Assembly: GCF_007565055.1 (NCBI RefSeq)
Contig: NC_044567.1
Coordinates: 50,988,260-51,052,259, forward strand
Reading direction: 5' to 3'
From: Rhinopithecus roxellana
Taxonomy: Eukaryota; Chordata; Mammalia; Primates; Cercopithecidae
DNA: 64,000 nt
The notes below the pieces were generated by a model that saw only the letters and a program-made list of their open reading frames with translations, had not been told where the DNA came from and ran no database searches. Both the position numbers and the translations under genes were made by a program. Of the stretch, positions 35,950 through 47,700 are shown piece by piece (positions within the stretch are counted from its first letter, which is position 1; each line of letters starts with the position of its first letter).

Positions 35950-36410
35950 AACTTTATTCTTCAAGATAGACACTTGCTATATGTCAATAACTATGCCAAG
36001 AATGTATAGGTATTATATTAGTTAATGAGAGTTTCTCAACTTTAACACTGTTGACACTTTGGGCTGGATAATTCTTTGTTGTGGGGAGCTGTCCTGTGCA
36101 TTGTAGGATGTTTAGCAGAACCCTTGGTCTCTATCCACTAGACACCAGCAGCGCACCCCCTTCTCCAATTCCAACAACCAAAAATGTTTGCAGACATTGT
36201 CAAATGTCCCCTGGGGACAAAATCACCTTCAGTTGGGAACCACTAAGTGAATCCTAATGTAGACCAGTGACATAGGTACAGTGATCATTTCTACTTTGCA
36301 ATAAACTGAGGCACAACAAGGTTAAACCATATGTCCCCGGTCACAGAACTAGGAGGAGCTGGGAGCAGGGCCAATCTGTTTCCACAGCCCTTAAGCTTAC
36401 TGTCCTTCCT
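35950..36410 (+). repeat. MIR SINE split by MER20
   Basis: Left part 35950-36026 ('cacttgctatatgtcaataactatgcc'), right part 36246-36410 ('ataaactgaggcacaacaaggttaaaccat', 'cacagaactaggagg'). Confidence 0.75.
36028..36245 (-). mobile_element. MER20 (hAT-Charlie), second copy
   Basis: Reverse orientation to the copy at 2388: 'gtttctcaactttaacactgttgacactttgggc' through 'ttgggaaccacta'. Candidate 8-base target copies AGTTAATG (36020-36027) and AGTGAATC (36246-36253) agree at six of eight positions. Confidence 0.85.
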
Positions 36411-36509
36411 GCTTTGCCTATCTCTGCATGCATGGTGATGAGGACTCTGTAATATTCAATAAACCCATGCAAAGATGAACCATTTCTAATGGCAAGCCCC
36501 ACTGTTTAT

Positions 36510-36700
36510 ACTGTATTTACTATCTTACCTTCCGTAAACCACACAGCGACTCTTCAGTGTAGCTCCTGCTCCTGTTTTATAAAGGAGCACACTGAGACCT
36601 GGATTGACAGGAAGGGATTGCCCCAAGTCACACAGCAGAGCAGCTACCAGAGGCTGGCTTTGGGCCCACGTCTTGTACTTCTACACTCTCCAGTACTCAG
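36510..36700 (+). repeat. MIR SINE
   Basis: 'ttataaaggagcacactgagacctgg' and 'gccccaagtcacacagcag'. Confidence 0.75.
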
Positions 36701-37140
36701 AGAGTTGAGTAAACACCGATTAAACTATGGGAGGCTGGCTGGCAACTTAATAAAAAAAAAATGCAAATCCAGCATGATGGATATATTTAGCAGATAAATT
36801 ATTACGTGATGGTATAAAAATAGATCAAGGGAGAGCACATGAAATTGCAAGCCTGACTGTGTGAGAGACAGGGAAGGCGCATGGAGAGCATCGGGTACAT
36901 TTAATTAACTTTGCTGGGAAAACATTCAGAGGCTGCCACCTGAAACCAAAACATTCATGGGCTCCACTTAAAGTCACAATCCATGTAGTCCTATTGAGAA
37001 GAGTTATGATCCGATAGAGCTTGAAGTCATTGATTAAAACAATGTCAGTGCTCAAATGCTTTGGTGGGTAAACCCGATTCTAACCCGTATATAGGATAAC
37101 CAGGAATACGTTTGTGGGCTGTGTGACCCATAAGCTCGCT
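36701..37140. other. No recognised element
   Basis: Includes an A9 run at 36752-36760. Nothing named. Confidence 0.35.
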
Positions 37141-37908
37141 GACATTAAAATGTCCCACTCAGCTTTCTATACAGATGGATTTCCACGGAGAGAAGGAAAT
37201 CAGCATGTATTGAGAGTCAACATCTCATTCAGTCCTGTGAGTTTATTCTGCCTATTTTAGGCAAAGAGACTAAGGCTTCAAGAGTGCCACTGCTGGTGCA
37301 GGAATGAACTTCCAGAAAGAGTCAAGTTCATTGAGTCATGCCACCACCCAGGTGCCTTGCGAGGCCACTGAGTGTTGCGGGTAAGGGTTTGGGTGCTGCT
37401 GTCCAGATGACTGTGGGTTTAAATCCTGGGCCCACCCACACCAGCTATGTTACTTGAAGCATGCTATTGCACTTGTGTAAACTTCAGTTTGCTCATCTGT
37501 AAAATGGGAGCAATAACAGTGCCCACCTCACAGGACTGATAGGAGAATGTAATGAGCTAAAATGTGTAAAGCACTGATAAATATATATTAAAAGCTTGGC
37601 AATGATAAGATGCCATTATCAATATGATTACTGTAATGCTAATGTCTAAAGGAGGCCCAGGCGGCATGGAACTATACCCTGTGGACTTGCGATCTCTCTT
37701 TGTTCCATGCCAAATGGAAAGCATACAGTCATGAATCAGGGTTTGAGTGTGAGAGCAGACAATGAGTGAGATTTAAATATTCATTAGTCAGGATTCATCT
37801 AGGTCCCTGGGGACAGGAGAGGATCCTCACAATTAATTTCAGGGCCCTTTTCCCTGAGATGGGTGGGGAAACTCTGCTGTGGTCATGTACACCTTATTAA
37901 GCACTGCT
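37141..37908 (+). repeat. Intronic direct duplication, copy B
   Basis: Pairs with 34492-35228, start offset 2649 bases. Carries about 30 extra bases near 37700 ('tttgttccatgccaaatgg') and an insertion near 37840. A MIR is shared at about 37378-37600. Confidence 0.92.
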
Positions 37909-38444
37909 TGAAATCCTCCCTACTACAAAAGTGCTGTGATTTCAAGATTTCCCTCTTTTCTGGAAAAACCATAGCACAAGAATCTACACTGTAAAGTAAA
38001 CCCTACGCCTACTTAAGCCCAGAAGGACCCTGTTACCTCATAGAAGAATCTTATTTTGCCTTGAGAAGAAGCAGTTATCAAGTGCTTGCTGGGCTTCAGC
38101 TGTTTTCACATCCATTTCATTTTGAAATGCAACTGCCCTACAGATCTTGTGACCCTTGTCTGATAGGCGAGGCACTCAAGAACATGGGAGCAAATGCATG
38201 TGCTCGTGGTTTTCATAGAATTTGGGGCATTGGAAAATGGAAGGTGGGTGCTTCTGGGTCTCAGAAATTCGCACATCAGAACCCCTCCTAAGGGGTGTCA
38301 TACCTGTCTCTGAGTCTTGTATACAGAGATATCCAAGCAGGAGTGGAAGAATGTTTTTTAAAAAGTAACAAAGTCAGGCCTAGTTGATATGACTCATTAT
38401 AACATAACATTTTCCCCTGTCTCTCAAAACAGGAGAATTAGCTC
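37909..38444. other. No firmly recognised element
   Basis: A weak MIR-like run lies at 38070-38200. Confidence 0.3.
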
Positions 38445-38560
38445 ACTAACTATTATATAAGCTCTTTGAGGAAAGAGAACAAGTCTAACTGAGCATTACA
38501 TCCTCAAAGACTGGCAGAAATCTCAAAACACCAGAGATGCTCAAAACTATGGAAAGAAAA
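38445..38560 (+). repeat. Possible L2 3' end
   Basis: 'taagctctttgaggaaagagaacaagtc ... ccagagatgctcaaaac'. Confidence 0.4.
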
Positions 38561-38604
38561 AAAAATGTCCTCAAAGAAACAAAACTTCAGCACATATTCT
38601 TCTT

Positions 38605-38720
38605 GTTATTCATGTATCCACTGATTTACTTTCATGGGCCAGGCTCTTGGGTACAATGTGCATGTGGCAGTTCAGGTCCCCACCCTCCTGGGACTTGGTC
38701 TAACCAGTGCTTCTACACAA
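38605..38720 (-). repeat. L2 fragment
   Basis: 'tattcatgtatccactgatttac ... ccaggctcttgggtacaatg ... ccaccctcctgggacttgg' fits reverse-complement L2. Confidence 0.5.
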
Positions 38721-39817
38721 ATGAGCTTCCAGCAGTTACATATTCTCTAATATTGCAAGATGAACCATAGGCCCTTAAAGAAGAAAAGAAAAAGGAAAGT
38801 AAAAGCACTTAGCAATTGCATTCTTTGTGTTTTTGCCAGAATGGACCAGAAACTACTAGCAATTATGTTGAAGCCATTAGTGCAAAGCCAATTTGCTTCT
38901 AGAGTTACAGTTGCACTCTAGGAACTTGAGCTACACTCCAGAGAGATCATTAGTTGCTGTAGACATGTTACTGAGGGCAATGGTGTCATTTTCAGTCTGG
39001 AATGCCCTCAGTCAAGTGTGGGAGCAGAAAATGGGGGTCAAAATAATTAACCTCATATGATTTTGGCAGGACTTCTTGCAAAATAACCCATATGCACTTA
39101 ATATTTCTTTCAGTTGAATAATCTCAGTGTATCAGTTTTATCAAAATATTTCTCTTTTTCTTTTTTATGTTCCCACCTGGCTGACCTTTTATTCCTTTTT
39201 TTTTTTTTTTTTTTTCTGGCTTTCAATACAAACACCTTTAGCTTACTTTCTTTTATTCCCTTCTCCCTTCCCATCCCCAATAGCAGATGGTTGTAACTAA
39301 TGGAACTCACAAGTATTGCTGGTTGATGCCTTTGCTAGGATTTTCAGTACCATAATCCTTTCACCAGATCATAACTCTCAGGAGAAAACACCTAATTTCT
39401 CCCTTTGTAAAAACTTTCCTTGACTTTGTTTCAATGGAATCACCTTCACTGACCCCAGGCCTCCATTAACTATATCCATCCAAATCATCTGTTTCACCAC
39501 TCAGTGCCCGAGGCTGCGGCAGACATTGGGCAGCATCCCATCTGACCCAGGAGATGACAGAGTGGGGCTCACAAGGATTCAGGAGTCAGTTCTGGGTTCC
39601 AATACTGTTTCTACCAGTCACTACTGGAGATGGGCCCTTCAATGACTCATTGGTAGAATGAAGATAACAACATTTATCAGCTTGTAAGAAATAAAACAGA
39701 TAAGTATGTGAAGTTTCTATCAGAGTGTGGATTTAGAAAGCCTTAATTCCATCCTCTTCATTCAACAAACATGCCCTGAAATCCACCTATATGCGTTGCA
39801 CATGACGTAAGTTTTAC
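38721..39817. other. No firmly recognised element; T-run at 39199-39216
   Basis: Only a T-rich run and a short L2-like start near 39757 just before the Alu. Confidence 0.35.
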
Positions 39818-40140
39818 AGCTGGGTGCGTTGGCTTGCCTCTGTAATCCCAGCACTTTGGGAGGCTGAGGCAGGAGGATGGCCTGAGCCCGGGAGTTTGAG
39901 ACCAGCCTGGGAAACATGGTGAGATCCTGTCTCTACAAAAAATTTTAAAACTTAGCCAAGCACGGTGGCATGTGCCTATGGTCTCAGCTCCTCAGGAGGC
40001 TGAGAAAGGAGGATTGCTGGAGCCCAGGAGTTTGAGGCTGTAGTGAATTGTGATCATGCTGCTACACTCCAGCCTGGGTGATAGAGCGAGACCCTGTCTC
40101 AATCAATCAATCAATAAATAAGTAAAATAGTTAAATAAAA
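39818..40140 (+). mobile_element. Full-length AluJb-type Alu
   Basis: Two complete old-type arms, ending in an (AATC)n/(AATA)n-rich tail instead of pure A. Confidence 0.93.
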
Positions 40141-40353
40141 ATGTTGCAATTGGTATGAGATATTTCAGTAATTGGGGTATAATTACAGTCACATATTTTT
40201 GTTGTTGTTAAATGAATCACTCAAGTCATTTCTCCTAATCAACATGAAGTCCAGAATCTCTCTCCTTGCTTCTTGATATTATTTTATCTTCCCTGTATTT
40301 ATTCTCACCACTTATCCAAGAGCTCCAGGGCTTTGTCAGTCACTCTTGCATTA

Positions 40354-40550
40354 CAGGGATGCCCAATCTTTTGGCTTCCCTGGTGCACATTGGAATAAGA
40401 ATTTGTCTTGGGCCACACGTAAAATACACGAACACTAACGATAGCTGCTGCGCAAAAAAGAAAAAAAAGGTTATAACGTTTTGAGAAAGTTTACAAATTT
40501 GTGTCGGACCACATTCAAAGCTGTTCTGAGCGGCGGGTTGGACAAGCTTG
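40354..40550. mobile_element. MER1-type hAT-Charlie MITE
   Basis: Inverted ends CAGGGATGCCCAATC and GGGTTGGACAAGCTTG, body 'gggccacacgtaaaatacacgaacactaacgatagctg' and 'gaaagtttacaaatttgtgtcgg'. Shorter than the full MER1 consensus. Confidence 0.75.
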
Positions 40551-41480
40551 CTTTAAAACATCAATCAGGGCCATCTTCTCCAAGGGCAAGTGCAATTGCT
40601 CCAAACTACCACCAGAGGACACTGTGGAAGAATGATCTCATACAGGTGTAGAGACACTTCCCACCACAGCCAAGGCCATGCTGGTGCTGGCCTAGATCAC
40701 CACACAGTGTGGAGCTATGGTTACATTTCCCTTAGTTCACAAGCACACATGTTCAACTGTTGGTACTCAGGTCTATACACCGTGTCAGGGGAACCAGGTG
40801 CTGAGACCCTTCCAGATTCATTTACACACTGAGCTTCAACCAGGTCTCCCTGAGCAATCTACCTGGTCCCTTCTCTCCAGCCCATGAACCCTGGTGACTG
40901 TCACCATTCTCTGGCCTGTTTGTTTCCCTCATCAAATGTTTCAGAGTTACCATCTTGTTCCTTTTCGGCCTTGTGGATCTACAGGATCCATTTGCAGATT
41001 GGTCTATACCTTCCCAGGTCCCTACCTAATAAAGAGAGACAGTTGCTGTTTCTCAAAAAGTGTCTCCAACAGTGTCCATCCCTTTCCTGACAACACACAC
41101 ACAAAGTCTTTGTTACAACCTCAGGAAAATGACTGTCTCTCATAAAATAAAATGTGATTGTCCTTCACAGAGAAGGGCCACAAGCTTCCCTCCCTCCCCC
41201 GCAAAATGATTGCTGTTGTATCTGGCCAGATGCTCAGTCTTAGGTACTAACAACATAAAACAAGCAAACGAAACATTGCCCTGGGGAAGCTTAAAATCCA
41301 GAGAAAAAGTCAAGAAACTCCTAGACCACTCCAGGCAGGAAGGAATTGCCCTGTTTGATTAATTCTCATCCCATCAGACATGCCTCCAAGGAGACCAAGA
41401 AATCCTAAGTACCAAGGACCATGAGAAGAAGATGCCTGAGGAGGCATAAGAACAAAGGGAACCTTGAACAAGCAGACCTC
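40551..41480. other. No recognised element
   Basis: Short ACACACAC run at 41092-41102; otherwise unassigned. Confidence 0.35.
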
Positions 41481-42228
41481 TGTCATTGCCCTATGGGCTC
41501 TTTCTACCTGCTGCACAGACAAAACCAATTCACTAAGACCATGGTACTGCAGCAGAGAAAGAGTTTAATTAACGCAGAGTTAGCTAAGCAGAAGAAGGGG
41601 AGCTATACCTCAAATCAGTCTCCCCAGGAACTTAGAAGCTAGGATTTTTATGGATAATTAGGGGGACAGGGGGCTAGGGAATGGATGCTGCCAATCGGCT
41701 GGGGATGAACTCATAAGGATTCAGTCCTCATGTGCTGAGTCTGCCTCTGGGTGGGGCCACAGGACCAGTTGAGTCTTGAGTCCCAGATATGGGTGGAGTC
41801 ATTTGGCTGTCAGAATGCAAAAATCTTAAAAACATTTCAAAAGAGCAATCTGAGGCTCTACAATGGTGACGTTATCTATAGAAGCAACTGAGGAAGTCAC
41901 AGATCTGGTGACCTTTGGCCACATGACTCCTGAGCAGCAAGGGATTATAGAAAGGCAAGCTAGGAGACAAGGCTGGTTATCCTTTAGCTACATCTCCATC
42001 TTAGCAGAATTCAGGGCCCTCCCATAATCCTACTCGTGTGGCCTTTCATTAGTCTTACAAAGGAAATTCCAGTCCCTGAGTAAGCAGGGGATTCATTTTA
42101 GGGAGGAACTGTTATTATCCATGCTTCAGAGTTAAATGTAAACTAAATTACTCCTATGGTTAGCTTGGCCTATGCCCAACCTGTGAGGTTAGAAGGAAGA
42201 TGGAGTCAGCCATACTAGACTTCTCTCA
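41481..42228 (-). mobile_element. Solo LTR of the LTR10/HERV-I group
   Basis: On the minus strand it starts TGAGAGAAGTCTAGTATGGC and ends GCCCATAGGGCAATGACA, matching the LTR10-type ends I recall. It has an ATAAAAAT TATA-like box (revcomp of about 41643-41652) and an ATTAAA polyadenylation signal near 41565. Length 748 bases. No internal retroviral region adjoins it. Confidence 0.7.
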
Positions 42229-42842
42229 CTCTTGTAATCTTTTCAAAGGCAGTTTCAACCCCACCCCAGCCACCCCACCAGCAGATATAGCCCTTTATGG
42301 AGTTTTAGGGAGGAATGAGGCTCATGAGTTAGCTGTGGGTAGGCCAGGAGAAAAGCCAGTTTCAAAATCCATCACCCTTTTCCATCCCTCGCACTTTGTG
42401 AGTAAATGCAGAACTAAGGAAGTGAAGTGAGTGATGTCAAGGACAAACATCCCCTCACCTTCTAGTTAATTCCTTTTGACCACACAAGGCCTGGGGCACT
42501 TCAGCCCTAAACTGTGTTCAGTGCCTTTGTTTTCTTTCCAGGGAAATACAGCAAGGATGCTGCCATGATGTGCATCCTCAGGATGTGGGAAAATACAAGA
42601 AGGAGGGGTTCGAAGGCTTTGCAAAAATAAATCGAATGAGGTTGAACAACTGTTGAAATATGAGGAAATTGCTTCCAGCAGTTTAAAGTCTTGGCTTGAC
42701 TCGTAATTTAACCTTGAATATAGTTTTCAAAAATCTTTAAATCCCCAAAGCCTTCATCTCTAGCAGTGATTAGCCATGATGCAGTAAGTAGAAAGTTAAT
42801 ATGTCTATTTATGAGAAGGTATGTAATGCACGAAAAATCTAT
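42229..42842. other. No recognised element
   Basis: No family identified. Confidence 0.35.
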
Positions 42843-42975
42843 TCATTCAGTACTCATGTAGTGAATACTGACTGATTGCTTGCTCAGTTACTAGCACTGT
42901 GGTAAGTGCTGAGTGGTAGGATGATGAATAAACACAACCTCCTTCCCCTCAAGGAGCTTACCATCTAATAGCAGG
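42843..42975 (-). repeat. L2 fragment
   Basis: 'cattcattcagtactcatgtag ... cactgtggtaagtgctgagtgg ... ctcaaggagcttaccatctaat'. Confidence 0.6.
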
Positions 42976-42984
42976 AAGGGACAA

Positions 42985-43930
42985 GGAGTCAACATTTACG
43001 GAATACTGCTGCATGCCAGACATTGTGCTAGGAATTTTTCACACATTAATCCCTACAAGAACCATGCAATTTTCCCTGTATTATATATTAGTCAAGTGGT
43101 GCAGCTGTCTGGGGTAAACACCCAGGGTTCATCATCTCACACCAAGAAGATGATGGACACGGGCACACACAAGGAGTGAGTTTAGGAGTAGAGGTTTAAT
43201 AGTCAAAAGAAAGAGAAAAGAGAACAGCTCTCTCTCTCTTGTGAGAGAGAGGGGTGCCCATATGGGAATTCTGGCCCATGGTTGAGTGCACCAGATTTTA
43301 CAGACAGGCTTGAGGAAATGGTGTCTGATGTACATAGGGCCCACGGATTGGTTGGACCCGGTGTGATGCTTACATAGCATGTTGGGAAGACTGGCCACCC
43401 CACCCTAATCTTATGCAAATGGGCTTTTCACTTGGCTGGTGCCATGCTGTCTGCTCCTTACTGTACACATGGCTGGCAAAGAGAAGAGAACATGGAGCCA
43501 CCATTTTGAACATTCCTAGCCCCAGGTAGCCTTCACCCATGCAAGCTTCCAGCTTGCTTGTCTATGTCTGCCACTCAATTCTACAGGTTGCTGTTTGTTA
43601 GAAAAGAAAAGGATTTGGGGGCTACTTTTCCTTAAAAAAGGAAAAGCTTACCAAGGACTTCCATATCCTCACTATCTGCCTAAATAATTTCCTCTTAAGT
43701 CCTATATCATTAATAAACTAAGGCTCTGAGAGGTTAAGCAATTTACCCAATGCCACCTGGTTACAACTGGAAGATCCAGAATTCAAACCATGGTCTGTTT
43801 AATCCCAAAATCTGTGCACTTCTTATCACTTTCTTCAAGGACAGAGCCAAACAGGAACAGAGGCTGCCCAACTCCCTTCTGTACTGAGTTCTGTTTTCCT
43901 GGTTTGCCCATCTGTGTAACAAAATGGTGA
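42985..43930 (+). repeat. MIR SINE split by a solo LTR
   Basis: Left part 42985-43095 ('catgccagacattgtgctagg'), right part from about 43710 ('ctaaggctctgagaggttaagcaatttacccaatgcc'), ending by about 43830. Confidence 0.75.
43098..43709 (-). mobile_element. Solo LTR, ERV1-like, family unresolved
   Basis: On the minus strand: starts near TGATATAGGACTTAAG, has 'aatggtggctccatg', CCAACCAATCC, TATTAAA with 'cctctactcctaaactcactcc', and ends 'ccctgggtgtttaccccagaca'. Class I LTR architecture; no internal gene. The left boundary could be 43098 or 43106. Confidence 0.65.
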
Positions 43931-44084
43931 GTGCAAATGTTAGTCGGGCCTAAGAAAGTCATGGTCCTCTTCTAACAAAGTGAAGAGTTTTATTTTAATT
44001 TAGAGTTACATCAAGAAAACTAAAGAGATGAGATGAGAAGGTAAGAACTCCCTCTTAAGGATAATAGGAAGGAAATAATGTGTT

Positions 44085-44320
44085 AATAACATCAGTAGTT
44101 ACTATAGTGCTTGCTGTGCACCAAGCACATGCTATGAGTAGGGCATAAATGGCTTAAAATTCTCAGACAACCCCATGGGGTAGAAGAGGTTATCATCCTC
44201 CCTTTATAGAAGAGAAAAGCGAGATGTGGACAAGATAAGGAACTTGCTCAAGGTTACACAGCTGGTTAGTGGAAGAGCTGGATTTGACTCCAGGGTCTAG
44301 AGTGTTAGAATGAGAAGCAG
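44085..44320 (+). repeat. MIR SINE (MIRb-like)
   Basis: 'cttgctgtgcaccaagcacatgctatg', 'acttgctcaaggttacacagctggttagtgg'. Confidence 0.85.
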
Positions 44321-44339
44321 TTATTGTATTGATGGCAGT

Positions 44340-44342
<3 letters not shown>

Positions 44343-44386
<44 letters not shown>

Positions 44387-44394
44387 CACAGATA

Positions 44395-44437
<43 letters not shown>
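44343..44437. repeat. (GATA)n microsatellite in two blocks
   Basis: Eleven GATA units at 44343-44386, an interruption (CACAGATAATA), then about ten more at 44398-44437. Confidence 0.95.
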
Positions 44438-44443
<6 letters not shown>

Positions 44444-44450
44444 GGATCAT

Positions 44451-45149
44451 AATCTGAAGTACATAAGGACCTACCCTCCAGTCAAGCTTTGAGCCTGCTA
44501 CTCTGGCAACGTAAAGGCAAGATGGTCCCTGTGGCAATGTTCGGCCAAGATTGACCCCAGCCCTTCTCCCAAAGAAGAAGGTCTTGCATTTGTGGTCATC
44601 TCTAGATAGTTATTGTGTATCTGGGAACTCATGATTCTGCGGCTTCTCTGGTGACCCAGCACCCTAATCCTACTTATCTGACCTGTAGCAGAGAAGAAAG
44701 CAACCCCTGTGCAGGGCTCTCAAAACTTACCTTCTGAATGTGCATCACTGAATGGGACCTTGGTAGTGCTGTTTCCTTATTGGTTCTTGGCACATTTCAC
44801 CAAGAGATGGAAGTGGGTGGGGAAGGGCAAAACTTCAGTGTTACAGGGTATTCTTTCGCTTCCAAGATAAATGCAGTTAACCCTGAATGGGTTGATTGCA
44901 GATGCTCCGAAGCCAAACTCTTGCTTGCCTCACTTCCTAGCTTGTGTCATCTCACCCTTTATGTCTTAAAATACTGGATCACTGCCCATAGTAAAACAGC
45001 TAACACAATTTACAGAGCAATAGCATAACTAGAACCCAAACCTTAGATAGTTTGGAAATGTAAAGGGAGCCATTCAACAATTACCCTGGAAAAACAGGTA
45101 CAAATGGGACGATCCTAGACCCATCGAATATAGAGTCACTTTGCTTCTA
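44451..45149. other. No recognised element
   Basis: Unassigned; the 96-codon frame at 44738-45028 has no domain. Confidence 0.35.
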
Positions 45150-45275
45150 TAGGACCATCTACATGACAGGCACGAAGTGTCACACATGTAGGAGCCCATT
45201 TAATCCTCATGGAAGCCTTTTATATGTAGGAGGAATTATCATCATTTCTATGTTACTAATGAAGCAACTGACAGT
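45150..45275 (+). repeat. MIR SINE
   Basis: 'catttaatcctcatggaagcc' and 'ttactaatgaagcaactgac'. Confidence 0.6.
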
Positions 45276-47549
45276 CACAATCCCATAGACAGAAAGCAGA
45301 CATTGCTCTTAGCCTCTGTGTTATAGTTTCCATCCCCCTCAAACCAGCCAGCTCCCTGCAAAAGAAAAGTATGCCTTTTCCCTGACTCTGGGCCTAAGTT
45401 TGCCCTCTGACAGAGGCTTGGAGAAGAAGGCAAAGGAAGACAATTGTGGGCAGAGGAAGAAAAGAGGGCAGCCAAGCCTACGATAGGAAGAAGGGCCACA
45501 GGATCTTTCTAGTGCCAATCTCTAGTCGCATCACACATCTTTATGACTTCAGATGGGTATCTCAGGCCTTGAGGTCACAAAATGAATAACGATCCTTACA
45601 TTCCTGCATCTGCTTTTGGGGCTCACCCAGGTAAAACCATGGGTAAGGACAAAAAGATTTACAGTTCTCAGCCTCTGTACCTACCTGCCCCGCCTGATGG
45701 CCCTCCCATCTCTCCTCAAGCAATGGTTCAGTGACACCCATGCAGCCTCCCAGTTGCCATGGAAATGACAAGGATGCCTCTAATAGGAAGTAAGAATGGA
45801 AGAAGCTAATTGTGCAGATTCCTCAAGCAATTCCTGAGCAAATTCTCCCATTACCGTTTGCATCCAGAGTCAAGGATTTCTCTGGGTTACAGGATCAGCA
45901 CTGAGGCTTTCAACATCCTCACCCTGGCAAGCTGGTTGCCTCCTTTTGCCCAGCAGTGCCACAGTTCTACTATGCACAGCGACTCAGCTCCCTTCTTTCA
46001 GCTGTACTCCTTTCGTGAGATTGTAATTCTGAAACACGCGGTGAAACTGGAACAGGAACAAGAAAGGGAATTCTTCTGTGATTACCCCAAACCATTTGTT
46101 GTCTGTAGAAAACTTACATTAGTGCATCCACGGGCAGGGCGTGAAGACAGAGTCCACAGAGGAACTCCACTCTCTCATCTTCCCAGAGATCTAATGGTGA
46201 GGATCAGCGCTGAGGTCAATCAGAAATACCTGCTTGCTCCCACCTTCATGAGAGATGGTTCTACTTACCCACACAGACACATCCTCTTTCTACCTAGGCC
46301 TATCAACCTAATAGGAAATGGAGGCTCTGAAGGCTAGTTTTACAAGGGGGTAAAGGAAAGTCTAGGAGGAAAATGGGTAGGAGAGTGGAGAAGTTGGGCA
46401 CCAAGAGAGCAGAAGCATTGAAAATATTTGGGACAAGATGGGAAAAAGCCAAGGTCGGGGGCTGGTGGGGGCAGATGGGAGAAGAGGGTACAGAGCAACT
46501 GGGCATCTGAAGGCCTGGCCAGCCCTGAGGTGCCCACTCCTGTGTCATCAAGCAGCTTGTTCCCTTCCTCAGACCTCGGATTTTGCCTCCATGGAGATCT
46601 CTTCCGTCTCTGACATGTAATGTTCTAGAGATAGAGTGAAAGGCACAGAAAGTTAAAGCAGTATCAGAAAGTTTCAGAAATGTCCGCAGAGCAGCAGGGG
46701 CTGGGGCTCCAAAAAACACACTGCAGGGACACTTCTTCCCATGATTTTCTAAGGACCAGATGTGCCTCTTCCTATACTGTGTGTTAATCCCAAACTCCCT
46801 TATCATATGTTTAAACTGTTTGCCTAACTGTCCAACTCTTAATTAGGTGTGCAATTGGGGAGTCAGAGACAATGTACAAATGAGCAAACAATCCTCAAAC
46901 TTTATTTCTGTTATTGCTTACAACTTCTCCCACAGGCGTTAAGTAGCCAAGCTGAATTTTTTGCCCTACAGTCATTTCCTTTCCCACCTCATTTTCTAAT
47001 CCAAACGTTTGAGGGCCAAGTGCTTGGGGCCTTATTTAAACCACCAGCTGGAAAACAGTCCTCAGCAAAATAGAGGCATGAATAAGAAACAAACATACAT
47101 GTAGACAGAAAAATTATTCTTGTGTGAGACTCGTCTTTCATTTCAGTTTGGGAACTGAGTTGAATTCAGTGCTGTCTCTTCATCTTTTTCTGTTTAACTG
47201 CAGGAAGCAGAGGGTTTCTGACTTCTCAACATGGTAAAAACAAAAACAAAAACACAAAACACCAAGCCCCTCAGCCCACAGGTGACTGTCAAGCCTTTGA
47301 TCCCTTTGCTGCCACTGAAGCCAGACTGGGGCCTCTGACTAGGTTTCTGGGCTCTCTCCTGCCTCTATGAAGTAATTCTAGACTCACTGAGAAGTGACTC
47401 CATCCACTGCAGCTCACCGCCTAATGTGTCAGGCCCACAACTGACCAGAAAAGACTTCCTTTCTCCTTTCTGTCTGCTCCCCATGGAGCAGTGGAGAACG
47501 TTCATTTGCATACACCTTCATTTATTGTCCTTCCAAAGCCTTTGATATC
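45276..47549. other. Repeat-poor stretch with the longest unexplained open frames
   Basis: About 2.3 kb with no transposon I can name. It holds a 175-codon plus frame (45810-46337) and a 167-codon minus frame (46303-46806), neither with a recognisable domain or codon signature. Short CAAAA runs lie at about 47237-47258. Confidence 0.4.
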
Positions 47550-47700
47550 AAGCACGCTAAGATGGGAATCCTCATTTTACAAAGATCAAGGCAGAGAGAA
47601 GAGAAGGGACTAGCCTAGGATCACACAATTGACATGTCATCACTGTGAGTATTTTAAATGCAGGTTTGACTCCCAAACCTATGCTCTCCAGCACTCTTCT
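47550..47700 (+). repeat. MIR SINE
   Basis: 'ggaatcctcattttacaaagatc' and 'ggatcacacaattgacatg'. Confidence 0.6.

Noticed and set aside
44193..44537. 114-codon frame with Ile-Tyr-Leu-Ser repeats
   Set aside because: Translation of the GATA microsatellite.
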